NCBI GenBank assembly: GCA_003118195.1
Contig: BEXV01000952.1
Span: forward strand, 69,910 to 133,909
Source of the DNA: Hemicentrotus pulcherrimus
Taxonomy: Eukaryota; Echinodermata; Echinoidea; Camarodonta; Strongylocentrotidae
Reading direction: 5' to 3'
Length of the DNA stretch: 64,000 nucleotides
This document shows, one piece after another, positions 50,062 to 61,129 of the stretch (position 1 is the stretch's first letter; each line of letters opens with the position of its first letter). The position numbers and the translations under genes are program-made. Under the pieces are notes generated by a model. It searched no databases. It was not told where the DNA came from and saw only the letters and a list, made by a program, of their open reading frames with translations.

Positions 50062-52490
50062 TTTGTGTAGGATCTTATTCCAGATACATTGGCCTGTTTC
50101 TTCAAAAAAAGTCTTTACAAAAATGGAACTTTCTGCAATGTTGACAAAATTCAGAATATGTCGACATGGTAGGTTCATGCATTGATAAACAAATATTTGT
50201 GTGTTTAATAAGAAGGAAGTATATACTTTGAAAGAAGAATTAACAATGCTGCTCAAATGATATATCAATAGATACCAAATAAAGCAATACGAATAATCAT
50301 GATAGATATTCCCGTATTACAACAAGGAGTTTATTGTGCCTTCTCTTTTCACTCCTATATTAACCAAGCCCATATTGCATTTTATTTCACCCTGCTTTTG
50401 CGGAATAGGAGGTTGTCTGAACGGCAAATGATAAATGGGTATAAAAAGGTGTTTTTATATTCATGAAGTGGCTTAATTGTTCAGTTGTTCTTTAAAATAT
50501 TTCAATTAAAAACAGGGAGGAGTGTAGATCCTGGACTAGCTCTTTTTCTTCGCCTCAGTGTAAGTCATACCAAATGTCATGGATAGCATACCGCGCAAAT
50601 GGGAGCCTCCAACATACGTCGCATTGAAGAGGTGAAACGAAACACACTGGCCTAGATAAACTGATGAATGATCGTTCATTAAAGCATGGATGGAGGGGAC
50701 CGAGGAAAGAAGAGATGGACATTAGAGTTCAGAGAAAATCTGATAAAAAATATATAGAGAAAATAGGTCAAAAATTAGGACGGGAGTAAGAGACAGGAAC
50801 ATATAAAAATTCTGCTGGAGAATTTTAATTATGGCCGATGTTCATTTTCTTTTCGCAAGGGGAGGAGAAAAGGCTTTATATTTAGTTTTGTTTGCAGATC
50901 TTTGTTAAGTAAAATGGCATTGCTGTAGCAAAATACAAATCACGTGTACATTCTACTATTCATTGTATAAATAATATTACTGCAAGATTAAATCAAGTTG
51001 TGGCAAAACTGATTGTAAATCTATAACAAAATAGATGGTGATGTGCTCATATATTCTCATCATATTCTAATTTTGCATCCTTCCAAAACTTGCCTTATCA
51101 GCTTGAACCATAGTTTGGTTGCTTGTAATTATGACTTCCATTTTTAAGGACCAGATAATATCAAATTGTGTAAAAGATGGTTGCTTCGGAACTTTTAAGT
51201 GACGGTGAGAACGACCAAATACCAGATCCAAGTTAGATAGTAAAGGAGAGGAAAATACCAGATCTAAGTTAGACAGAAAAACAGTGGCAAAATATTACTC
51301 ACCGAGTTCCTCTAATAGTCTATCCAATGGTTATTATCTATGTCACTATTGAGTGACCAATATCCATTATGTCATCATACAATGATTATGAAAAAAGGGA
51401 ACACGACATCTATGCAAACTGTGTTTTCATGTTAACACACGATGTATTGTTGGAATAAAATGGGAGACTTTGTAAAACAAAATAAAATGTTTCTATAAAG
51501 TTTGTGATGTGAATGATTTAGATACAACGTGTGTTATTTTTCTAGTTAGCTTGCGGTGTGTTTGAGTCTAAACAGCAATGATGATTATGAAGGTTTCTTC
51601 TTCATTGAGTCAGATTTGTTTGAATTGGCAATACAGCAACCAATTTAAAGAATATATTCCACGGAGAAAGAAACATAAGAAACCAAAGTTTTGCTTAAGT
51701 AACGGTATCCCCGCGAGACAGAAATAACAACAGCTACAGAACAAAAAGAGAGGAAGAAGTAACGTCACAATTTCTCATCAAGGAAATCACGAAATTTACC
51801 ACCTGCAAATAATGACAGAAACGACCCTCTCATTGAGTGATTGGCTTGTGAACAATTGAAACTGTTTTATATTCTAAAATCAATAGTTTACTACAAACTC
51901 ATTAGACAAGGTGTTGTATTTCAAAGAAAGCAATTAATATTGTTCAAGGCAACAGAAACAGATGGGGAAATAAAGGTAAAAACCTGTAGGAAACCCTTAG
52001 GAAATAAACACTGTTTGATAATTATGAAAGAGATTACTTCTCAGAGATGGGCATTGGGAAAGGACTAGACGTATTTCTGTTACACAATAAGAACCATGAG
52101 GGAATAGCAGTGTGCCATAGAAGAGTATTATAGTGTGACTTACCTTCATGAATATACCAAACCACACTGGGGTCGCGTTATGTGACGGAGTGTGACACAA
52201 CGTGACAGATCGTGACCACAAAAAAGAACCACCGTGTTTATCGGTATACAAGCATTGCAGTGAACTCATCGAGTTTTGGAGGAGACGTGATATAGTGATT
52301 CATCTTGGCAAGAGATGATGTACATTTGCCACTGCCCACCCATTTGTAAATCGGTACGTGGAACTGACTGCGGTAATACTAATTACAGGACCCTCAGAAA
52401 CATAAAGCAATGAAGCGGATGAGGCTTTCAAGGGTAATTTTTTAATAAACATCATCATTATTAATGAGTCGGTACAATTTCATCGAATTG
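50062..52490. other. No gene recognised
   Basis: AT-rich sequence. A small imperfect repeat, AATACCAGATC(C/T)AAGTTAGA, occurs twice at about 51218 and 51254 (period 36 bp). Frames of 75-90 codons near 51.8-52.3 kb overlap on opposite strands and are not recognisable. Confidence 0.5.
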
Positions 52491-52496
52491 GAAATG

Positions 52497-52568
52497 TGAG
52501 CACACTGTCTCCACGCTGTCTCCACACAGTGAACACACTGTGGACACAATAATTATGTTCTTTCCAGT
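52497..52568. mobile_element. Relic of the CACAGTGTGAA foldback family
   Basis: Contains GAGCACACTGTCTCC, CACAGTGAACACACTGTG and a terminal GTTCTTTCC, the same terminal motif as the element at 15135-15409. It is too short and diverged to be complete. Confidence 0.5.
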
Positions 52569-52575
52569 AAGGCAT

Positions 52576-55500
52576 ACTCAGGGGGGGGGGGGGGGCATTC
52601 AAAAGGGTGAATTATGATATCAACGATTATTCTTTTTAGTTGGTACTGCTCGTTAAAGAGAAGAGGTTTAGATTAATTCATCATGGGTTTGAAGATCACA
52701 TGGACTTGGAGGACATAGTGAGACGCATACATACATGTACCCGTTCTAAATACAAACCAAGGTCTAAGGAAATGCGCACCTTACATAAAATCAACACATT
52801 ATAGGTTGTTATGATCACTAGCATATTGACATAAAGCTAATACTGTACTTGATTGAATAAATAAAATACAACTTTCTTTGATTCTGCGCGGAGGTGTCAC
52901 ACCCTTAACGCCCTCAATGAATACACTGAGAGTGACCGCCGTGTCAAAACAAATAAAATTTGTTCGTCATTCTTAAAAAAAGAATCAAAGGTTGAGATGT
53001 GACACCAAGCAAACTCTTGTCTCCGTAATTATACAGAAAATACTTAAGCGGATCGGCAAACTTTCGAGTCCCCAAATTTGCGTCCTGTATTTACTCAGGC
53101 AGTATTTAATCAGTTATTATATTCTCACAAGCCCGCCGTCTCATTTTGTTTACTCAACTTCGCTGCTTCAGGATGCTACGCGGTCTTGTTACACGTCTAC
53201 ACAGCCAATAACATGCACGGCACAGCGCTCTCAGCTCAATCCCTAGGCAAAGTTTTCGCTGAGCTTAATGAATTTTCTTTTAAAACCAGTGCACTTCGGC
53301 TAAAACACGCTCCATGTAGCGGGAAAACGGAGCCTCCTTTCTCTGATTTGAGTAATTCGATGAAGCCTCCTTCATGAAATGACAAACCGTTCTAAAATAG
53401 AAGCGGGCAGCCATGGAAAATGAAGTTTCATGCAATGTTGACAAATATTGCAATCTAGCCTTTCATTTTTTACGCACTGGTACCACGTTTGGGAGAAAAA
53501 AACTCAATCGATGAACATCATTCATGCTGACGCCGAATAGTACAAGCTCAGGGTGTGCATGAAGTCTACTGAGATGGAAAGAAGAATTATTTTCCACGAG
53601 CAACAAAAGCTTCGTCGAATATTTTCATTTTAATTCGCCCTTCACTGCACAATATTTTATGCGGTAAAAACGAACCACAAATTCTTAAGAATGTAAATGT
53701 CAATGGAAGATTGGTGTATGCAAAGAAAAGTCGTCGCAATTAGAATGGGAGATGTTATCATTACAACTTCGAACAGCTCCTTTTACAAGCTAACCGTGGT
53801 TTGTAAATTAAAGAAATACATTACACGAATTTAATTCAAAATGTGGTTGAGAACAAGTCTACCTCCAATTTAACGCTTGTCATTCACAATGTCTCGATTG
53901 AACGTTACCACAGTAAAACCTACAAATAATGAGGTAAAAACATGATAAATGAGGAAGTGTATTTCTCACCAAACATCGAATGAACATTTTGTCAAACAAG
54001 CGTCTCCATCGTCAACATAGGCACACTGGAGTCCGTACTCTGCAGAATTAAGTGTAGAATGCCCTGATAGCAATAAGCAAAGGGTATTCATATTTCAGAA
54101 ATATCAAACCTTAAAGCTCTGAAAAAGGCGCTGTTAAGCATCGGTTCAACACTTAACTACCTAATATTTAACACATCCAGAGAAGATTCTGTACAATATA
54201 CACGTATCTCCTGACTATGGTCTCTTGGGCCGGATTGTCCACACTTTCAAGGTATTTTCTTCCCTCACGTACATGAACACAAGCCAGTAGACGAGCGAGT
54301 GGTATAATGCATTGATAACGTGTTGATAACGCGAGCACCGTGGAAAGGCACGCTCACGCACATCCACGCACACACACCTCGCACACATAATCTTAGTGCG
54401 CATGGGAACGGGTTTGGAACTTGGGTGTTCATTCTTCCGGCGCGTGAGGTGTTAATCCAGACAATCGGTGGAAAGACGGGTCGATATCCGATTAGTGTAG
54501 CATTATACACACACTTAAAGAGATAATGATTGTCATTCGCATCTTTAGACATCCGAGGTCGTCTGTGCAACATATTTTGGTGGTATCATAATAACCATTG
54601 AATACCTTGTTAGTATTTGAAGAATAGAACGAAATATGTTTAAAAGGCAACACGCTTCACACAATATCAGTACACCTACATGTATATTCGTTCTCTGTCT
54701 TCAGTCTAAGTGTAAAAAAGCAGCTTTGACAAAATGCGGGTTAATTGTTGGCAACAAATAAATGTGAGTTAACTTTAAAATTATTTAAGGGACTATACCA
54801 AGCGTTCGGGTTATAATTTGGCTCGGGTAGATTTCAGTGAAAAATTATAATAGTAATTACATGATACATTTTGCTATTGAATATTAAATTGTGTGTCCTT
54901 TATATATTTTGGGTCCTGATCGGATATTGCACGAGCCCCAACCCCAGCAACATGTTTTCTACATAATATATGATTACTTTAACAACTACTATTTACTGAT
55001 GTCTGATCTATTTTTAAATCTAATCAAATTGCCATTATCAACTCATCCAAATTAAATCTGCTATGACTCAAGATTTCATAGAAGAAAGAAAACCCATAGT
55101 TTGGACTGTCTTATTAATCTCGAAATACAAGTGCTATTAAGCTCGTAACTTAGTTTGAACCAAACAAAGTTGTTGTATTTATTTGATGTTGCATAAACAA
55201 TGTGCACTGATAGCGAATTCCTGAGACTTTTCGGGCACAAAATCTATTTAGCTCAAAATGTATGATATTTTGAGAAAAGGTATTCGTAGCTGCATTTAGC
55301 CATTTGCAATAAAAAAATCAGGATCTGGTTCTTCAACAAGATTTTACATATACACAGATGTATATAATATATAATTATGTGTCTGTATGTATCATTTCTG
55401 CAAGTTTGAGCTGAGGCAGGTCTTCGGTTTCCTCTTTTTATTTCAGAGTATTCTAATTTTAACAAGTTACACAATATGATAATTCTCCGTTATGTAAACT

Positions 55501-56400
55501 CTGCTATTGGTCATAAGAATACATAAATCAAGATTTTTATTTTACAAATCTTAAATACCAACACATTTACTTACTAGTATTTTTCAATTTGTATCAGTAG
55601 GAATAGAACTTAATTTTACTATCACCTGTTTCAAGCGTTGGAATGGATGAAAACAAATCTTCATATGCTCTTTAAGTAGAGCTTTGTCATCTTCTTTCAT
55701 TCTCTTTGATTTTAAAAGGACATAAAACAAATGTTTTGTCATTTAGTGCCTCCAGAAAAAAGATTGATTGAACACCGAGAACTAATTAGGCATCTCGCCA
55801 ATTGTTTATATTCATTTATCTCCATCGGAACAACTGTTTGGACTCCTTCTAGCGCCGATCGATGCTAACATTACAACTACAAACAATTGTGTCTGTGAGC
55901 ATGAACATGAGCGAGAAAAGTCTACCCCTGGCGACAATTACCGGAACGACATAAATCAAGATGACACGGCAGGAAATTAAGAATTTCGACAAAATATACC
56001 TTGCGAGCGGTGCTGTCTTCCTTCTCCTGTCGTTCGTTTGACGATCATCAGGATGGAGGATGCTACAGAATCATCAAACGACAAAAGGCATCACCGGAGT
56101 TGGGAAGAGTGACTTGAATCTACGTTTGGATACGGGGTTACAATCACTTCACTGAAATTTTCGGCCTCTAGATACGTCACTTAATTGAGTCTCTGCCGAC
56201 TTAAACTACACGCATCACTCTTGATTGTGCGTTTGTCATTTTGTTGGACTACTAAGTTGCTGAATTCAGCCATACATACAGTGTCACTGACATGGTGCCT
56301 CGACTTTACATGTGCTGGCAAATGTTGGCCCAGCTAGAGCCTACTGACTCATTAGTAGGACGACTGAAGCCTTGTATTAACTTAATTCGCCCGACCTTAC
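52576..56400. other. No gene recognised
   Basis: A poly-G run near 52581 is followed by AT-rich sequence. Overlapping frames at 52992-53246 and 53078-53377 and the pair near 54.3-54.5 kb match nothing recognisable. A CA-rich string lies near 54366. Confidence 0.45.
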
Positions 56401-56404
56401 ATGA

Positions 56405-56670
56405 TTGGTCGCTTTCGACCTGCGTCATTATGGGTTTCGTCATGGGTTCGAATCCATGCCGCAGCACGAATGTCCTTTGGAAAGACTTTCATATAAATTT
56501 GCCAAACTCGATCCAGGTGAAGCAAATGGGTATATGGCAGGATTCATTCCTTGAATCTAAGGTTGCCGGTGCTGAAGCCGGGGAAACCATTTCAACAGAC
56601 CTTTTGAAGCGCAAAGAGACGTTACGTCATTATACGCGCTATATAAGAACGGAACGTTATTATCATCATG
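56405..56670 (+). mobile_element. tRNA-derived SINE-like element
   Basis: GGTTCGAATCC at 56445-56455 is a perfect B box of the kind found in tRNA-derived SINEs. It is followed by GCAGCACGAATGTCCTTTGG, a CCAGGTGAAGCAAATGGGTA string and a CGCGCTATATAAG tail segment that lead into TTATTATCATCAT. These match the order of landmarks in the SINE at 34330-34627. The A box is not clear, so the head is damaged. The 138-codon frame at 56292-56708 runs through this element and is therefore not a gene. Confidence 0.65.
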
Positions 56671-56709
56671 TATTTGCAAATCATATAAACGTTTCAAACA
56701 CCATCTGAC

Positions 56710-57600
56710 TCATCCCGTATGTTCCATTAAATCATTAACAGCTAAGAGTATTTTAACGAAACGTTTATTACGCGTCATATATTTACCTTAACTCATTTAA
56801 TGGTAGATAACGCCTTCAAAACGAAATCAAACTTAATTAAATTTAGCCAAAGCTCACATTCATCAAAATAGAAGCCTGTTTACCGGACGCGAGCAGATGA
56901 GTTTACTTACCCCATCACTTATTAGTCTACAAGAGAGCGTCCATAAAAGCCAAACAGGTAGTTGCTCTCCATCAATTAAAGACTTAATGAGCGGGAAATA
57001 GCAGACGGGATTTTATGACCGGTCGCGAGCTCTCTTCCCAGTCTGAGATTTTTTTTGCAAAATTGATATTGTTTGCACCCAATCACTAGCTGTCTATAAG
57101 CCCATTATACCTCACTCGTGTAGGTCTGTGGTTCGGGTTTTACTTATAAATAATGAAAGCCTAAAGCTACGGCAATATGGATTCACCCCAGTCAAGATTT
57201 CCAAATGGTAGCTAGGGCAAAACGAAGTTTGGGCAAACGAAATGATTTCTCTGGGCTTTCTAGCGATACACGATAAGCGTCGATTTGATTTAATCAGCAG
57301 ATCAGTTAAACAGATGTACAACACGATGATACAGCGATACAGATATAAGTTAAACCAATGACTTACCACTTGTGCTGCAGAGGCCATTTTGTTCATTGTT
57401 TGACAAAATGTACAGCTGCTCATCTAAACGTGAGCAACTGCCTCTGGTAGCTCAGCTAGCAATTCCAAAACTTAACAGAAGCGCTGTGTATTCATTGCAT
57501 CCCCACACGGAAATAAGTAAAAGTTTTTTTGAGGGAGGTATTGGAATAAAAAATTAAGCCGGTTCATGCTGTTCATACAACATTCCCACGTAATTAGGCA
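56710..57600. other. No gene recognised; possible conserved non-coding stretch
   Basis: AT-rich with several homeodomain-like TAAT strings (CATCAATTAA, CTTAATTAAA) and a CCATAAAA string. Such strings are expected by chance in AT-rich DNA, so a regulatory role is only a possibility. The 103-codon frame on the minus strand (57112-57423) is not recognisable. Confidence 0.35.
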
Positions 57601-57607
57601 TTAACAA

Positions 57608-57866
57608 ACCTTATCAAACTTATCAAACACGATTCGAATCGACGAATTTCATGACTGTTGTCAGGTATGGCACGACATAAAATTACGCGATTAGATTCAT
57701 ACACGATCTATATAAGTAAGCAATTTTGAGATCTTATTCATGCGTGAATTAAACAGATATATTTCTATGATAAAAAATCACGCCCAATTTGAATCAAGAA
57801 ATGCAATGATTCTTATCACGTGTGATTTGAACCACAAAACTTCGTGATTAGAATCACCGACAAGGT
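57608..57866. mobile_element. Putative foldback repeat with GATTNGAATC motifs
   Basis: The ends ACCTTATCAAA and, on the other strand, ACCTTGTCGGTGATTC are weakly inverted. Inside are several self-complementary units (CGATTCGAATCG, CGATTAGATTC, CACGTGTGATTTGAA, GTGATTAGAATCAC). The style is like the CACAGTGTGAA element but with a different core. Non-coding. Confidence 0.4.
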
Positions 57867-57869
57867 ACG

Positions 57870-59500
57870 TCTGAAAGACGTCTTTTTCAATGGTACAAGC
57901 GGAAACCAGGTGAATGTTTAGTATTCAAGGATCGCGCTCCACATGGAGGGAACAGGGACTCCTTGGTACAATATGAAGAGACAATATCATTTCCGTTCAT
58001 ATTAGGAAACCAATGGTAAAATAATGGCAGCATTCCCCTCACGGGATCTCTCATTTAATGCGAGGTTGCTATGATTATTTTGAGAATTGAAATCGAGAAG
58101 GAATTGGACGTGACTCTTTCTGGGTAACGTTCAACCCGTATCAAGTGGGGAAGGGAAAATTGAATGGGGGTATAGAGAGCGTGCATATAGTGTCGTTGAC
58201 ATTCCATCTTGCTTTTGCATTTTGTTAAAGATAAAAGCATTTAAATGTATATGGAAAGACACTGTTGAGACCCCGATGTTTACTACATATATGTATGTAT
58301 ACTTCATCGTAAAAGGAAACATAAAAACGTGAAGTAATGTAAGGACGAAACGATGTTCATATCCAAACAGAATGATAACAAAAACAAATCATTCTAAGGG
58401 TTTCAGAAAATATTTTGGAAACCATAGATACTATTCAACGAATACTAACTATCTAGTATATTAGGTTTATATTTAATCTAAATATGTAAGTTAGAAATAA
58501 TAAGTAAGCTAGTGATTCTAATAATAAATTTATTAATAAATTTAGATGGTATTAAATCCACTTGAACTGCTCATTGCACAGTGGTGCAGGAGATGAAATC
58601 AAATTAAAAACGTCTGCCTTGTGCGCACAGGAGCGACAGGAGTAAGTTGGAACATACAAAAATAAAAGAATAACAAAAAAGGATTATAAAATAAACATAC
58701 GCTAATGTTAGAAGAGACGGAGAGAGAGAGAGAGAGAGAGGGGGGGGGTATAGAGGGGCGAGGGGTTATGTATCCATTTTGCAAGCCATGTAGAGTCTTA
58801 TTACGTCTGCTAACGGGACCTTTCACGCAAAAGAGGGAAGTTTGACCAATAAGTGAAATCACTTTGCTAATGAAAAGGGAGATGGAATTCCCTGGGTCGT
58901 GGTATCATCGATAGCCTGTCAAACACACGCCTCCATCCAGACAACCTCAGGTGGGTAAGTGATAAAATTATCAGGAGAATACTGATGCAGGATGAGAGAG
59001 AAAGACAGAGAAAGGCCGAGAAAGATTGTGAGATGGGGAGAGACTTGCACACACACACATACACGCACACGCACGAGGGAAAGATAAGAAATAATTTATG
59101 TCCGAAAAAAGGGAAAAAGAGGGGTATGAAGGAGAGAAAAGAAATAACGTGAGAGAAAGAGAGAGAGAAAGAGGGGGAGGGCTCGGATTTGGCCGGACGT
59201 GATGAATAAATTATGGAATGAAGGAACGCATAAATTATGATTATGATGATTATGATAATGATGACAATAATGATAATAATATACCGTCAGAGAGAGTCCA
59301 ATGGCAGATGAAACAACATACAATCAAAATAAGAGAAATGCTGGAAAGGAGGTGGAACTGTAAGACAAGATGACACACAAGAAAGGTACAGAGAAAAAAA
59401 AAAGAAGAAGGCATGGAAGGGAGAAAGGAAACGAAATAGACAGAACCAGTGAAACATAGCGGCTACATACATCCATCATTGTTCACATTACTTTAAAAAA
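57870..59500. other. No gene recognised; purine-rich microsatellites
   Basis: Includes an AG run with poly-G at 58720-58748, a CA run near 59048-59072 and diffuse GA- and TGA-rich tracts to 59.46 kb. All frames of 60-87 codons here lie on the minus strand and are Ser/Leu/Phe-rich products of these tracts. Confidence 0.6.
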
Positions 59501-59511
59501 GGAAGGGAGAC

Positions 59512-60043
59512 TTAAAGGTACTATGTCCCGTTTGCAGGCCAAAAAAATGAAAAAGTTAAATTCCTACTGCATTTGAAAGATAATACTAATTTAGAACTTC
59601 CCCCCAAAAGTTGGGGTTTGAAAATGTCTTCAAGTGGGAAAATAACGACTATTAGTTGTCAAATCGACTTAAGGGCTATAGAGCCCCAAAGTAATAGTCT
59701 TGATTTCAGACAATATTGTACCGCATGGTAATACGTTTTATGCTGCGCAAAGATTTTATCAGTTTAATCTTGGCCATCACAAGAAGTGGGTTATTGATGC
59801 AAACAAAATGCTCATGTACCCTTTTCATGTATGTTATTACCGAAGAGAAAAAAACGCCAGTCAGTCACCTAATAGTGTCTGACAGTGAAGTCTAGACAGT
59901 AAACGGATTTCCTTGCATAATTTGAATATGAGGACACTGCTAAAGTTTAAATTTCACAGATAGGACATACATGACATATTCATAATTCCTGCAAAGTTCT
60001 ACAGCATTTGAGGTTGGCTGCAAAAGGGACATAGTACCTTTAA
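59512..60043 (+). mobile_element. Nearly complete MITE with TTAA-flanked inverted ends
   Basis: The left end is TTAA + AGGTACTATGTCCCGTTTGC. The right end is the inverted match, ending GGGACATAGTACCT + TTAA. The terminal repeats are 22 bp with one mismatch, and the total length is about 532 bp. The interior is non-coding, although short frames occur at 59700-59882. TTAA flanks suggest piggyBac-type mobilisation, but the same bases also fit a TA target (Tc1/mariner-like), so the superfamily is open. Partial relatives lie at 10382-10670 and, inverted, at 13400-13612. Confidence 0.8.
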
Positions 60044-60753
60044 AGAGAAGGTTGAGTTCTGGAAAGGTGAAAAAATAATTTGTGAGCGTTATCATTCTTA
60101 TTATGCAAGTGTGGAAGAACGTCAGATAAGACATGTTCCCTGAAAAGCATGGCTCTTCAAATGCCTTCATATTCTAAATATGTCATGTAAAATCGTAAAA
60201 CTCCGGGGTAGGATTTTTACGCCACGTGGTCGTGTAGTCCCATATACATCTTTCTGTGTACAGTGTTTGTAACTTTACCAAGACTTGGCCAATTTTTTTT
60301 TTATCATTTTGATGATTCCAGAACCTTGCAATACAAACAAATTCTTATGTGCAAGATGATCAACCTTTTCTGGTCGATTTCACACCGTTTCTTTCACAAT
60401 GCAATCGCACGACCAGAACTTAATTTCACCTTTAAAAAGAATCAAGAAAGGTAACAGCAGACTAGACAGTATAGTTCTTGGACTGGTGCAATTAAAAATT
60501 GTTTCTAGGACACCGTATTGTTTGCACACTTCAAAGAATAGAAATAAGAATGGTGCACTTTCCAAAGCAGTGCTCTAATGAAACGTTCGATATACTCACA
60601 AGACAGGTCGTAAGAGATTATCGTGCTTGTCTTTTCCATTGTCAAAGAATAGGAATTAGATATCTGAGAAAGAAAGGGAACAGTAGCAACGTCCTCCGTT
60701 ACTATTTTAATGTTACGTTTATAGTGTTGCGCTTTAGCTTCTTGATTTAGAAT

Positions 60754-61128
60754 TCAGCTGTTAAAATGCGCGCACAGCAAAAAAGGAAAGAGTTTGGAAA
60801 GTGATTGCTCAAAATATTCCCCGGTATACCAAAGGGAAATGGAGATGGGTTGGTAATGACTAATGACTGCCTCATGGTCAACGCTGATCAATTCACGGAC
60901 AGGATATGATGACGTTTCGACCAGAATGCTGCAGCGAGGAATGGAGAAACCGGCCCGAAGGCTGGAGGAGGTAGATTTTGGAAAATGAGACGAGAGGGGT
61001 ATGGGATGAAGCGAGAGGCCGGTAGATGAAGATGAGACACAGGTATATTGATGGCTATCCGATGAGCAGGAGAACTGATCTTGAAGATACAAGCCTACAG
61101 GTCTGATTGATACTCGAATATCAGCCAT
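60754..61128 (-). CDS. Unrecognised open frame, 124 codons, doubtful
   Basis: An ATG-started frame (MADIRVSIRPVGLYLQD...) rich in Ser, with no low-complexity DNA repeat explaining it. It is one of the longer frames in the window not caused by a microsatellite, SINE or gap. It has no recognisable domain, signal peptide or membrane segment. A plus-strand frame starts at 61107 and overlaps its first 22 bp. No splice or promoter context supports it. A chance frame is the more likely explanation. Confidence 0.12.
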   Translation of the reverse strand: MADIRVSIRPVGLYLQDQFSCSSDSHQYTCVSSSSTGLSLHPIPLSSHFPKSTSSSLRAGFSIPRCSILVETSSYPVRELISVDHEAVISHYQPISISLWYTGEYFEQSLSKLFPFLLCAHFNS

Positions 61129-61129
61129 T

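Noticed and set aside
56445..56455. tRNA gene suggested by GGTTCGAATCC
   Set aside because: Only the T-arm/B-box is intact. No acceptor stem, A box or anticodon arm can be assembled, and the downstream sequence is SINE body.
56292..56708. 138-codon plus-strand frame with balanced codon use
   Set aside because: Most of it coincides with a tRNA-derived SINE-like element containing a B box and the same landmarks as the 34.3-kb copy.
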